Assembly (NCBI GenBank): GCA_003212535.1
Contig: QCPO01000010.1
Span: forward strand, 1-50,224
Reading direction: 5' to 3'
DNA from: Prochlorococcus sp. AG-436-O11
GTDB taxonomy: Bacteria; Cyanobacteriota; Cyanobacteriia; PCC-6307; Cyanobiaceae
Length of the DNA: 50,224 bases
Under the pieces are notes generated by a model, which saw only the letters and a list, made by a program, of their open reading frames with translations, made no database searches and had not been told where the DNA came from. The translations under genes were made by a program, and so were the position numbers. Positions 28,009 to 36,110 of this stretch are shown one piece after another. Within the stretch, counting starts at the first letter, position 1. Every line of letters begins with the position of its first letter.

Positions 28009-28281
28009 CTAACTATAGAAGAATAGAATTTCTTTTTCTTTCAAACCATCCCAACCTGAGTCAATTAATAATTTATTTAAAGTTTCTTTATCAAAATGCT
28101 TAGAACCAGTTTTAACGCATCTATTTCTCATAGATTTTTTAACTCCACTTCTTTCTCTTTTATTTTCCTCATTCATAATTCTGTTATAAAGCTCAAGCAT
28201 TTTTGGAGGGATTGGAGTCCCATCAAGATCTACTCCCTTCTCAATGGCAGCATCAACAGCTTGCATTCCTATTTTTTTCAT
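28009..28281 (-). CDS. Hypothetical protein, 90 residues
   Basis: A basic soluble protein: MKKIGMQAVDAAIEKGVDLD, then GTPIPPKMLELYNRIMNEE and SGWDGLKEKEILFFYS. The pattern is that of conserved small proteins in picocyanobacteria, but I cannot assign a family or role. It is 71 bases downstream of prxQ on the same strand and may be in its transcript. Confidence 0.6.
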   Translation of the reverse strand: MKKIGMQAVDAAIEKGVDLDGTPIPPKMLELYNRIMNEENKRERSGVKKSMRNRCVKTGSKHFDKETLNKLLIDSGWDGLKEKEILFFYS

Positions 28282-28352
28282 TGATTAGATTTATCTCTTC
28301 AGTCTATCTTAATTCAAAAGATATTAATTTTAGATTCTTTATTATAACTACT

Positions 28353-28802
28353 TTAATCATTTTGAATCTCTTTAAGTACTCTAATAGCCTCTTTGATGTG
28401 CTCAGGACCATTTAACAAGTCTCGAAAAATATGTTTAACCACACCATATCTATCAATAATATATGTAACTCTGCCATCTATAAAGCCTAATACTTTAGTT
28501 ACTTTAAAAGTTTGCCTTAGAGAATCATTAATATCACAAAGCAAGGGATATTGTAACTTGTTTTTATTAGCGAATGCCAAATGGCTTGATGCTGTACCAT
28601 TACTTACTCCCCAAACTTGAGCACCTAAGACTTTAAACAGGTCATATTTGTCTCTAAATCCGCAAACTTCTATCGTACATCCTGGTGTATCATCCTTGGG
28701 ATAAAAAAATAAAACAAGAGGTTTTTTTAATCCTCGACTAGTTCTTTGGATACCATTTTGATCCAACAACGAAAATTCTGGAATTTTATCTCCTATCTTC
28801 AA
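28353..28802 (-). CDS. prxQ: Peroxiredoxin Q (Bcp family)
   Basis: A 149-residue thioredoxin-fold protein. The motif FFYPKDDTPGCTIEVCGFRD (about residue 32) has the peroxidatic cysteine and, five residues later, the resolving cysteine typical of atypical two-Cys PrxQ. It reduces hydrogen and organic peroxides using thioredoxin. Prochlorococcus lacks catalase, so such enzymes matter for survival; that point is general knowledge. Confidence 0.94.
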   Translation of the reverse strand: MKIGDKIPEFSLLDQNGIQRTSRGLKKPLVLFFYPKDDTPGCTIEVCGFRDKYDLFKVLGAQVWGVSNGTASSHLAFANKNKLQYPLLCDINDSLRQTFKVTKVLGFIDGRVTYIIDRYGVVKHIFRDLLNGPEHIKEAIRVLKEIQND

Positions 28803-29132
28803 AATAATATTTATAAAACTCTATCTTATAGTTAATGATTATTTTTCTGTGACCTTAAACCAAAATAAGTTAGATAAAATTAAATTGTTTAAAAAGATAA
28901 TTAAAGAATATTTCAATTAACTATTTTAATTTTAAGTTTCAATAATTATAGGATTTGTCTTCAATCATCAGAAAATCAATAACAAAGCCAAAATAAATAA
29001 ATTTCAAACATTCAAAAGAGAATTTCCTTTCTTTAAAAATTTATACGCTTTTGAAAGAAAACAAAATCTTTTTTTATCAAACAAAAAATTAAAACTTAAG
29101 ATAATATAAGTTTCTAATTACAGAAAAATTTT
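28803..29132. other. AT-rich interval, nothing recognised
   Basis: Between divergent prxQ and a small plus-strand frame. No open frame of useful size, hairpin terminator or RNA gene was seen. Confidence 0.5.
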
Positions 29133-29276
29133 GTGGCAATAAAAAAAATAATCGAAAAACATAAAAGATTTATAAATTGGTATCAAAGAAAATTTAATTT
29201 AAGTGATTATCAATTACTCTGGCTAGTTTTTTTTAAAGGGGTAATACTAACAATAATCATTTCTGGAATTCTTTAA
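29133..29276 (+). CDS. Small single-pass membrane protein, 47 residues (GTG start)
   Basis: Begins at GTG: VAIKKIIEKHKRFINWYQRK, followed by a hydrophobic segment near the end (LLWLVFFKGVILTIIISGIL). A basic N-terminus plus a C-terminal helix suggests a tail-anchored membrane protein. No family is recognised. tatA follows 90 bases downstream. Confidence 0.45.
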   Translation: MAIKKIIEKHKRFINWYQRKFNLSDYQLLWLVFFKGVILTIIISGIL

Positions 29277-29366
29277 GAGTAACAAAGCTCTTCTAAAAGT
29301 GATAATTTTAAATGATTTGATTATATTAAATAATAGATTTACTTATTGATTTAATAGTTATTAATT

Positions 29367-29660
29367 ATGAATATCTTTGGCGTAGGTTTACCAGAAGTTA
29401 CTGTCATCCTTATCTTAGCCCTGTTAATTTTTGGTCCTAAAAAGCTACCAGAATTAGGAAAACAGCTTGGTAAAACATTGAAAAGTCTTAAAAAAGCATC
29501 GAATGAATTTCAAAATGAAATTGATCAGGTTATGAATGAAGAAGATAAAGATGGTTCACCTAAAACTTTAGGAAGTAATCTAAAAAATGAAACTCACGAT
29601 AAAAAAAAAGCATTAGAAAAAAAGGATTTATCAAAGAAAGAAAATAATAATAATAACTAA
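29367..29660 (+). CDS. tatA: Sec-independent translocase subunit TatA
   Basis: A 97-residue protein: short N-terminal membrane helix (VTVILILALLIFGPKKLPEL), the FGP hinge, an amphipathic helix (GKQLGKTLKSLKKASNEF) and a charged, lysine-rich tail. TatA multimerises to move folded proteins across the thylakoid or plasma membrane; cyanobacterial forms may also serve as TatB. The next gene starts one base after its stop. Confidence 0.93.
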   Translation: MNIFGVGLPEVTVILILALLIFGPKKLPELGKQLGKTLKSLKKASNEFQNEIDQVMNEEDKDGSPKTLGSNLKNETHDKKKALEKKDLSKKENNNNN

Positions 29661-29661
29661 T

Positions 29662-30057
29662 ATGATAAAAAGACCAATTACTCCTATAGAAGAATTTGAG
29701 AGAGCCTTAGATAAAGCAAAACTTACTAACGAGGAGCTTGAATTAATTGAATATATTAGATACACAAGCGTTTTTACACAGCCTGGTCTTGTTAAAGAAT
29801 TAAAGAGACCCTCAAAACCTCCTCTTTTAACGGTTCTATGTCAAATATGCAGAAAAATTGGTTCAGGGATGCCAGATCATTTTAAGAAAGTAATCGATTG
29901 GTCAATGCAAATGAGTGAATACAATACAAGATGGGATGCTCATTTAATTTGTGCAGAAGCACTAAATGTTGATAAAGTTCCACTAAGTCCAACTTATGGG
30001 ACAAGTTTATTCGATGTTCTCGTTGTCCACAAAGAATTATTTCTTGGTTTTGATTGA
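29662..30057 (+). CDS. Conserved hypothetical protein, 131 residues
   Basis: Soluble, helical: begins MIKRPITPIEEFERALDKAK and contains LLTVLCQICRKIGSGMPDHF and WDAHLICAEALNVDKVPLSP. I recall similar proteins only in cyanobacteria and give no function. It is one base from tatA, so the two are co-transcribed, but that does not prove a Tat role. Confidence 0.7.
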   Translation: MIKRPITPIEEFERALDKAKLTNEELELIEYIRYTSVFTQPGLVKELKRPSKPPLLTVLCQICRKIGSGMPDHFKKVIDWSMQMSEYNTRWDAHLICAEALNVDKVPLSPTYGTSLFDVLVVHKELFLGFD

Positions 30058-30067
30058 ATAAAACTAA

Positions 30068-30385
30068 TTAATCATCTACAGGAACTGAATCCGTTTCTAT
30101 TACTTCAGAGTCATAATCTTTACTTGTTTTATTTTCAATCAAATTATTAATAAAACTAACTAGGGGTAATGAACCTCTATAAATAAAAATCGAAGTTGGC
30201 AAAACGCTCAATAAACCAAAAACTGGGCTTTTAAATAGTAATCTTCCTCCCTTAATGTTAAAAAAGATAATAAGTATAGAAGGAATTAAAACTTTAATTA
30301 CTGTTTTAAGAGCTTGAAGCCAACCAACTCTATATATCCACCATATTAATATAATTCCAATTACATAAAGAAATAAGTAAGTCAT
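30068..30385 (-). CDS. Small integral membrane protein, 105 residues
   Basis: Two hydrophobic stretches (about residues 1-18 and 25-45) with a possible third, and an acidic tail (SEVIETDSVPVDD). It starts MTYLFLYVIGIILIWWIYRV. No family is recognised. It converges on the 131-residue gene with ten bases between the stops. Confidence 0.6.
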   Translation of the reverse strand: MTYLFLYVIGIILIWWIYRVGWLQALKTVIKVLIPSILIIFFNIKGGRLLFKSPVFGLLSVLPTSIFIYRGSLPLVSFINNLIENKTSKDYDSEVIETDSVPVDD

Positions 30386-30478
30386 AAAAATAGTATAATT
30401 AATATCTATTTATCTTTTTCTTCATTAACAGAAGATTTTTACAAATTCTTTAGACTTAATTAAACAAAACTATTTAGG

Positions 30479-30694
30479 ATGAGTTTTTCTGAAATCAGAA
30501 AGTTTTTAAAAAAAATGCAGTCAGACAATGACTTAAAAGAAAAGGTAACATCTTCTGCTACTGCAGATGATGTGGCACTTATAGGACAAAGACTTGGCTA
30601 TGATTTCTCAGGTGATGATCTTTTGAGATTTAATGGTCAAAAAGTCGATAAAGTAACTGTCAGGAAAGTTGAGCATCCCGGCGAATATCACTAA
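30479..30694 (+). CDS. Nif11-like leader domain protein
   Basis: A 71-residue protein: MSFSEIRKFLKKMQSDNDLK, then the conserved ALIGQRLGYDFSGDDLL stretch, as in Nif11-type leaders. In marine picocyanobacteria such leaders often precede lanthipeptide cores (prochlorosins) cut after a GG or GA site. Here there is no double-glycine and no Cys/Ser/Thr-rich core after the leader, so it is more likely a stand-alone Nif11 protein. No lanthipeptide synthetase is in the window. Confidence 0.75.
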   Translation: MSFSEIRKFLKKMQSDNDLKEKVTSSATADDVALIGQRLGYDFSGDDLLRFNGQKVDKVTVRKVEHPGEYH

Positions 30695-30696
30695 TT

Positions 30697-31194
30697 TCAA
30701 GATCTAATCCATATTGCGAGTCCTCCTCCTCTCCCTCTTGCACACATCCAATTACCTACTTTACTAATTCCTATTAGGGAGAAGAAAGGCATTTCTCTTT
30801 CTTTAGGTTTTTTGAATGACTTATTAAGTATTGGGAAATTGCCAATATTAACTATGCAGTTAGTAAAGTAAAATAGCAAGATAGGCCTTAAGCCTTTTAA
30901 TGAGGCGCTCCCAGTAAAAATAATATCTAATATTCCAAAATTAATTGAATTTCTTATTTCAAAATTCAGATTATTTTCTGGATCTTTTTTCTTTAACTCT
31001 AGTCTTGCTGAAAATAATTGAAGAATAGAACTTGAAATATGATCTATTTCATCTGAGCCTTTTTTCCATACATACTTAAAAATCCATATTCCTAACAATT
31101 CCTCATAAACTATTCCACTGCCTTCTTTTTGAGAACTTTTTTCTAGTTGCGTTATCTCTTTGATTTCTGGCAAATCTTTAGTAACACGTTTCAT
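30697..31194 (-). CDS. Conserved cyanobacterial protein with GRGGG motif
   Basis: A 165-residue protein. Its middle contains FTGSASLKGLRPILLFYFTN and the end reads NWMCARGRGGGLAIWIRS. The closing RGRGGGLA(I/V)W is reminiscent of plastid-lipid-associated (fibrillin) proteins, but similarity elsewhere is weak and this is only a suggestion. No signal peptide. It is convergent with the Nif11-like gene, 2 bases apart. Confidence 0.65.
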   Translation of the reverse strand: MKRVTKDLPEIKEITQLEKSSQKEGSGIVYEELLGIWIFKYVWKKGSDEIDHISSSILQLFSARLELKKKDPENNLNFEIRNSINFGILDIIFTGSASLKGLRPILLFYFTNCIVNIGNFPILNKSFKKPKEREMPFFSLIGISKVGNWMCARGRGGGLAIWIRS

Positions 31195-31228
31195 CTTAAA
31201 ACCTCAACATTAATAAATATATTAAATA

Positions 31229-31348
31229 ATGTGTTTAATAAAAACCCTTATCAACCAAGGCAGAAGATTCTCTTTATTTCGAAATATTTCTAAAAAGCGA
31301 AGATCTGACACACATAAGGAACGTAGGCTCGCTATCATGTTTACATAA
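31229..31348 (+). CDS. Small basic protein, 39 residues
   Basis: MCLIKTLINQGRRFSLFRNI, then SKKRRSDTHKERRLAIMFT. Strongly basic; local base composition is less AT-rich than the flanks, which supports coding. No family is known to me. It is 12 bases upstream of the next small frame. Confidence 0.4.
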   Translation: MCLIKTLINQGRRFSLFRNISKKRRSDTHKERRLAIMFT

Positions 31349-31360
31349 AGTTATTTTTCG

Positions 31361-31471
31361 ATGGATTTCATTTCTAAGCGTCAAGGGCGCGTACCTCTTA
31401 AAGCTGTTCCTTACATTTTTTTTCTGGCAGTTGTAATTAGCATTGCGTCATCAGCGAATACATTTATCTAA
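31361..31471 (+). CDS. Small single-pass membrane protein, 36 residues
   Basis: MDFISKRQGRVPLKAVPYIF followed by FLAVVISIASSANTFI: a basic start and one hydrophobic helix, similar in size to photosystem small subunits, although it matches none I know. It lies 43 bases upstream of the CrtISO-like gene. Confidence 0.5.
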   Translation: MDFISKRQGRVPLKAVPYIFFLAVVISIASSANTFI

Positions 31472-31514
31472 ACCATCTAAACTAAAGAAAATATCAGTTC
31501 TGAATATTTCTAAG

Positions 31515-33044
31515 ATGATTAAGTATGACGTAATAATCGTAGGAAGTGGCATTGGCGGTTTATGTTGTGGTTCAATATTAGCTTTATTGGGTAAAAAGGT
31601 TCTTATTAGTGAGGCCCATAGCCAACCTGGTGGAGTTGCTCACAGTTTTAAAATGAAAGGTTATACCTTTGAGTCCGGACCTTCTCTCTGGAGTGGGATA
31701 GGTAAATGGCCTACTACCAATCCTCTTGGTCAGATTCTTAAATTACTTGAAGAAGACGTTGAACTAATTAAGTACAAAGGATGGCAAGTTATAGTTCCCG
31801 AAGGAAATTTTAATCTTGATGTTGGAAAGGAACCTTTTAAGCAAAGAATACAATTATTGAGAGGAGAGAAATCTGTCAAAGAATGGGAATCATTTATTGC
31901 AGAAATAAAACCCCTGAGCAAATTAATAAGCGACATACCACTCCTCTCATTTTCTCCCGAATCAATAAACTTTTCGGATATTATAAATTTAAGCTCAAAA
32001 TTTTTAAGTAATATCAATCAATTACCAAAAATTAATAAGGGATTTGGGCATCTTGTAGACAATCACTTAGAAGATACTTTTCTGAGAAATTGGGTGAACT
32101 TATTAAGTTTTTTGATAAGCGGTATGCCAATGCATGAAACCAATACTGCTGCTATGGCTACATTATTTAATGAATGGTTTGAGGCGGAATCCTATCTTGA
32201 ATACCCTAAAGGAGGGAGTGAAAGCATTGTAAAAGCATTGATTAATGGATTAAAGAAAAATGGAGGAGAATTAATACTCTCATCAAAAGTTAAGACTATA
32301 AACTTCAAAAATAATTTATCGACAGGAATAACCCTTGAAAATGGTATTACTTTTAATTCAGAATTTGTTGTAATGAATACTGATGCTTGGAATTCAAGAA
32401 AGTTAATTCCAAATGAGATTTGCAAAAGATGGAAGCCAAAAGCATTAGATATTAATAAATGTGATTCCTTTCTTCATATACATTTAGGTTTTGATTCCGA
32501 CGGCCTTGAGGATTTGCCTATACATTCAATATATGTTGATAATTGGGAGAAAGGTATTACCGCCGCAAGGAATATAGCTGTTTTCTCAATCCCATCTGTA
32601 TTAGATAAAGAAATGGCACCTAAAGGGAAACATGTTCTTCATGGATATACTCCTGCTAATGAACCTTGGGAGATTTGGGAAAAACTCGATCCCAAGGAAT
32701 CAACCTACAAAAATTTAAAAGAAGAAAGATGTTCAATATTCTTACATGCTTTGCGTAAAATTATCCCTGATATAGATCAGAGAATAGATATTAAAATGCT
32801 AGGGACTCCTTTAACTCACAAAAAATTCACCAATACATATTGTGGTAGTTATGGACCAGCCTTATCAGCAGCAGAAGGTCTTTTCCCTGGATGCAAAACA
32901 CCAATAAAAAACTTATTTGCGTGCGGAGCAAGTACTTTCCCCGGTATAGGAATTCCTGCAGTTTCAGCAAGCGGAGCATATGCCGCTGAAAAGATTATTG
33001 GTAAAAAAGCATTTAAAACTATCCTTAAAAAAATAGAGCTATAA
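31515..33044 (+). CDS. FAD-dependent oxidoreductase of the carotenoid isomerase/desaturase family (CrtISO-like)
   Basis: A 509-residue flavoprotein. The N-terminal FAD-binding motif is YDVIIVGSGIGGLCCGSILA followed by SEAHSQPGGVAHSF. The C-terminal FAD motif contains FACGASTFPGIGIPAVSASG. This layout matches carotenoid desaturases and cis-trans isomerases (CrtH/CrtISO) and plant/cyanobacterial relatives of all-trans-retinol saturase. The frame can be extended upstream to 31443, but MIKYDVIIVG at 31515 is the natural start. The exact substrate is uncertain; a second, more typical CrtH may exist elsewhere in the genome. Confidence 0.85.
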   Translation: MIKYDVIIVGSGIGGLCCGSILALLGKKVLISEAHSQPGGVAHSFKMKGYTFESGPSLWSGIGKWPTTNPLGQILKLLEEDVELIKYKGWQVIVPEGNFNLDVGKEPFKQRIQLLRGEKSVKEWESFIAEIKPLSKLISDIPLLSFSPESINFSDIINLSSKFLSNINQLPKINKGFGHLVDNHLEDTFLRNWVNLLSFLISGMPMHETNTAAMATLFNEWFEAESYLEYPKGGSESIVKALINGLKKNGGELILSSKVKTINFKNNLSTGITLENGITFNSEFVVMNTDAWNSRKLIPNEICKRWKPKALDINKCDSFLHIHLGFDSDGLEDLPIHSIYVDNWEKGITAARNIAVFSIPSVLDKEMAPKGKHVLHGYTPANEPWEIWEKLDPKESTYKNLKEERCSIFLHALRKIIPDIDQRIDIKMLGTPLTHKKFTNTYCGSYGPALSAAEGLFPGCKTPIKNLFACGASTFPGIGIPAVSASGAYAAEKIIGKKAFKTILKKIEL

Positions 33045-33164
33045 AAGAGAATTTTTCTTAAATCACTCTTTGAAATATTTAGTTAAGAAATAAAAAGAAA
33101 AGGAGCAAATTATTTCAATGATGATAATGTTTATCTGAAAATAATTTCAACTTATAGCTCCTAT

Positions 33165-33368
33165 ATGTTTTTCTTATCCGTACCTCAAGTTTGGCACCTA
33201 GTTGGCACATGGTCTGAGCAACTACCAAGTGAGTCCAACCTTGCAGGAATGGGGCAAAGAGAGCTAATGATGACTTTACATTCAATATTTTTACCCCTTT
33301 TCCTAGTAATTTCATATTACTTATTTAATCGTCTTTATAAAAATCAATCAAAAAATCTCAAAGGATAA
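33165..33368 (+). CDS. Small membrane protein, 67 residues
   Basis: MFFLSVPQVWHLVGTWSEQL, then MMTLHSIFLPLFLVISYYLF as a likely membrane helix and a basic tail. A competing minus-strand frame covers the same bases but has lower coding quality. Function unknown. Confidence 0.5.
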   Translation: MFFLSVPQVWHLVGTWSEQLPSESNLAGMGQRELMMTLHSIFLPLFLVISYYLFNRLYKNQSKNLKG

Positions 33369-33384
33369 AACTAGTTTTAAAGAC

Positions 33385-33684
33385 TCATTTAGCAGAACTT
33401 CTTCTAACTACTTTCCTTCCAGAAGAAGTGTCAACAGCACTTGAATCTTGCTTTGCTTTTGTTTGAGAATTATTGGCCGTATGATCATCATCGGTCTTAT
33501 CCATTTCTGCGCAAACACCAACTACCATTGCAGCTTGCATTTGATCAGGCAAGTCTCCAATAGTCAATAAGGCCTTTAAAACCAATTGAAGTCGGGTTTG
33601 CCGATCAATTTCTGGTCTTAATTTTCTTACAGTATTCCAAAGTTCTTGGGTAACTTCTTTTAAGAGTTCACGATCTACAGCCAA
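33385..33684 (-). CDS. Conserved hypothetical protein, 99 residues
   Basis: The first two thirds are a conserved helical region (MAVDRELLKEVTQELWNTVR, then LVLKALLTIGDLPDQMQAAM). The tail is a disordered, S/K/T-rich stretch ending in RKVVRRSSAK. The pattern is familiar from marine cyanobacteria, but no function is known to me. Confidence 0.7.
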   Translation of the reverse strand: MAVDRELLKEVTQELWNTVRKLRPEIDRQTRLQLVLKALLTIGDLPDQMQAAMVVGVCAEMDKTDDDHTANNSQTKAKQDSSAVDTSSGRKVVRRSSAK

Positions 33685-33774
33685 ATTGAAACCTTCTTAT
33701 CTTTTTACTAATCTAACAAAAAATTTGATCTCTTAAAATACTATTAAATAAATAAAGAGTTAGTTGAAATTTTT

Positions 33775-33981
33775 CTATGCGAAAATAAGTTGCATTTGTT
33801 TGTGCAATTCACTCTTGTCTTGCAAAGCTTTGGTATTTTCAAGCTTTTTTAAAGTAAAAGCTCTAAAATACTTCTTTTGGCCTTTTATGGGAGTATTTAT
33901 AAACTGATCACTTTTACTCACTAGAGAATTCCACTCTTTTGAGTTAAACGTAGCATAAGGGGAAGAAGCAAGGATTTTCAT
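33775..33981 (-). CDS. Hypothetical protein, 68 residues
   Basis: MKILASSPYATFNSKEWNSL then a basic helical region (YFRAFTLKKLENTKALQDKS). Soluble and basic. No family recognised. The region upstream, 33982-34286, has no supported gene. Confidence 0.55.
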   Translation of the reverse strand: MKILASSPYATFNSKEWNSLVSKSDQFINTPIKGQKKYFRAFTLKKLENTKALQDKSELHKQMQLIFA

Positions 33982-34286
33982 TATCTATTAGTAAACATGT
34001 ACTAATTATAGTACATATTTACTATTCTGCAACTCTTCTCTTCTCGGTAGGGGCTGCCTTATAGTATTCAATTAAGTTGCCGCTTCTTTTCTAACTGATT
34101 GAACTTATAAGTTTCTTGAATCTATTAACGTATCATTATCATAGATTGTCACTTAATATATATTTCTAGAGTCTGAAGAATGTTCTGGCTAAAACCCCTT
34201 TAAAAAGATCAATTTGTTGAAATTCGCATTGACAAGATTTTTTTATTCACTGCTCCTATAAAAGGATTAATCATTTAATTCTAAAA
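33982..34286. other. Interval without a supported gene
   Basis: Contains only a short start-less minus frame reading SGNLIEYYKAAPTEKRRVAE just upstream of the 68-residue gene, which might be a gene remnant. A TTGACA-like sequence near 34228 could belong to a promoter for the plus-strand gene at 34287. Confidence 0.35.
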
Positions 34287-34595
34287 ATGCTTTTAAGTAA
34301 TCAAAAAAGATTAAAGATTCAAGGTATACTTAAAAGGATTTCTCGAGATCAAGAAATTTCATTAGAAGATAGAATATATGTTGAGAAATTTGCAAAACAC
34401 AATTCTACTATTGATCTCTGGCTAAAGAAAGCAAATAGCTTAAGGAGAAATGGTGAAAAAAGCGAAGATAGGATTGACAACCTTTTACAATCACTCGGAA
34501 TTGATGGGTTAGATAAAGACAATCAGTTTAATCAAAATGAAGATGATATATCAGACTGGTTTAGCGGAGTACCTGACTGGTTAAAAAGGAGTTGA
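34287..34595 (+). CDS. Conserved hypothetical protein, 102 residues
   Basis: Soluble: MLLSNQKRLKIQGILKRISR, ISLEDRIYVEKFAKHNSTID and a C-terminal DDISDWFSGVPDWLKRS. The repeated tryptophan-containing end suggests a small binding motif. Similar proteins seem to be common in Prochlorococcus and Synechococcus; function unknown. Confidence 0.7.
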   Translation: MLLSNQKRLKIQGILKRISRDQEISLEDRIYVEKFAKHNSTIDLWLKKANSLRRNGEKSEDRIDNLLQSLGIDGLDKDNQFNQNEDDISDWFSGVPDWLKRS

Positions 34596-34609
34596 GAATA
34601 CTAAAAGTT

Positions 34610-34723
34610 TCATCTAATCCATGCCGTATTATACAAATATATACTCAGCAGAGAAATAAAGGCCCAAAAAATCCATGGTAAAATTTTAATTGGAACTAAA
34701 TATTTTTTAGAAAATGTCTTCAT
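34610..34723 (-). CDS. Small single-pass membrane protein, 37 residues
   Basis: MKTFSKKYLVPIKILPWIFW then AFISLLSIYLYNTAWIR. A basic start and a single hydrophobic helix. It lies 18 bases downstream of the start-less membrane frame at 34742-34870 on the same strand, suggesting a cluster of tiny membrane proteins. Confidence 0.45.
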   Translation of the reverse strand: MKTFSKKYLVPIKILPWIFWAFISLLSIYLYNTAWIR

Positions 34724-34741
34724 AAAGATTTTTCTTTAAGA

Positions 34742-34870
34742 TTATTTCTTTCTAGGCTTTTTTAGAATAGGTTTAATTGCTCTATTTGCAAGAAAAAGTA
34801 ATAAATAAATATTTAAGAGAAATAAAACCGAGCTAAATATATAAAAAGTTAATCCACTTAACTCATAAAT
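34742..34870 (-). other. Membrane-helix open frame without a normal start codon
   Basis: About 42 codons: IYELSGLTFYIFSSVLFLLN, then IYLLLFLANRAIKPILKKPR and a short basic end. It is clearly a membrane helix with a basic tail. No ATG, GTG or TTG occurs in frame. It is in the -1 frame relative to the 46-residue gene just upstream, and joins it at a run of six A. Either the two are one gene read by a -1 frameshift, a gene split by a mutation, or this uses an ATT start. Confidence 0.45.
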
Positions 34871-34872
34871 AT

Positions 34873-35013
34873 CTAAGCAACTTTTTTGTCAATTTTGAAG
34901 GGAAAATTTAGTATCTTAGAACTATCTTCTACTGACTTATCCCAATATTTTATGAGTCTCTCTAATTCATCAATCCTCTTTTTAGCATTTGCAATCTTTT
35001 CAGCTGAAGTCAT
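34873..35013 (-). CDS. Small helical protein, 46 residues (possibly the first part of a frameshifted gene)
   Basis: MTSAEKIANAKKRIDELERL, then IKYWDKSVEDSSKILNFPF and IDKKVA. A charged coiled-coil-like helix at the start. Near its stop the reading frame runs over AAA AAA (34880-34890 region); a slip of -1 there continues into the membrane helix at 34742-34870, giving one protein of about 87 residues. Confidence 0.55.
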   Translation of the reverse strand: MTSAEKIANAKKRIDELERLIKYWDKSVEDSSKILNFPFKIDKKVA

Positions 35014-35675
35014 ATGGAATTTTTATCTATCCAATTAATGCATGAAAAAAATATTTTTCAATAGTAAATCTAGATTTATAAGATTTATAGAATGTCAATT
35101 TTGGATTAACTACCGTGCCTAGGACGTAGACGCATATCAGTCAAGTATTTATACTTAAAGATAAAGCGAGCTTTATGAAGGGATTGAATTCTTTCCTCTT
35201 AAACAACGCCGTTAGATTAATTGACTAGATATACTCTGGAAGAAATTTTTAAAGATTCTGGGTATTAAAATTCCAAGCAGGATCAGATTATTTTGCATTT
35301 ATTTCAGTTCTACATTTCAAAGAATCCCTAAGAATAAAATGACAAGACAATGTTTTTTTTATGAAAGAACATTTTCACCAAGCTATAAAGAAAACAGAAC
35401 ATCATCAAGAAATAGAGAGGAGGAGAGATAAGTTCTGAATTGATAGATTCTTTGCGAGATGCCTTTTACTTGCTTATTAATTGATCATGGTTTTTATTAT
35501 TTCTTTTCTCCAACAAATGCATATGATTTCAACATCAAAATCGAATAACAGCATTTAATACTTAATCAAAATCTATAAAAGATGATCCAGGCGATCATAA
35601 AATAAAGGAAATTGCTCAAGACGAATCAAATCATCTTCAAGAACTCACTCAAGCTTTATCAATGCTAACTTCTGC
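35014..35675. other. Interval with gene fragments, no supported gene
   Basis: Contains a start-less minus frame (35106-35198) ending TDMRLRPRHGS that looks coding, a 25-codon plus frame at 35361 (MKEHFHQAIKKTEHHQEIER), and a start-less plus frame ending at about 35679 with NHLQELTQALSMLTSA. They may be remains of small genes. No RNA gene was recognised. Confidence 0.35.
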
Positions 35676-36110
35676 TTAAGTTACAGATGAAAAATCTATC
35701 AACATTATTGAGATCATTACTGAGGAGGAGATTAAGCCAAGGCCTATCATCAATGATACGTAACCTTTTTTTCTTGGCAATTTGTAAAATGACAATCCAA
35801 TTAAAAATATCATTATTAATGAGAAAAAAATTATTATTTTTTCAGTAACCAAATTCAAATGCATTACCAAATTTGTTTCTTCGAAAAATTTAAGCAAATC
35901 AGATAAAACCAAGTCCCCTTCAATTTTGTTTAAATAATAGAAAGAGCTTATAAAACAAGAACTTAATAAAGATAATGCAATAATTGCACTAACTGGCTTT
36001 GTTAATCTGTTTATTGTTCTATTAAAACTTGCCAACAAAACAAAAACGAATAAAGCCGCGACCATTGGCAGCAAAGGTATAAGGATTGATATATTTAAGG
36101 AGTTCCCCAC
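35676..36110 (-). CDS. Membrane protein resembling the N-terminus of NdhF/NuoL
   Basis: A 144-residue protein with four hydrophobic segments (about 7-28, 38-60, 88-108, 116-138). Its start, SILIPLLPMVAALFVFVLLA, recalls the beginning of proton-pumping NADH dehydrogenase subunits NdhF/NuoL, but the rest of such a subunit (over 450 residues) is missing. It may be a separate small protein or a remnant. The similarity is by eye only. Confidence 0.55.
   Translation of the reverse strand: MGNSLNISILIPLLPMVAALFVFVLLASFNRTINRLTKPVSAIIALSLLSSCFISSFYYLNKIEGDLVLSDLLKFFEETNLVMHLNLVTEKIIIFFSLIMIFLIGLSFYKLPRKKGYVSLMIGLGLISSSVMISIMLIDFSSVT

Noticed and set aside
31443..31514. TTG-started extension of the CrtISO-like gene
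   Set aside because: The FAD motif starts right after the Met at 31515; the extension overlaps the end of a small membrane gene.
33115..33315. Minus-strand frame of 66 codons
   Set aside because: Shadow of the plus-strand 67-codon membrane protein frame.
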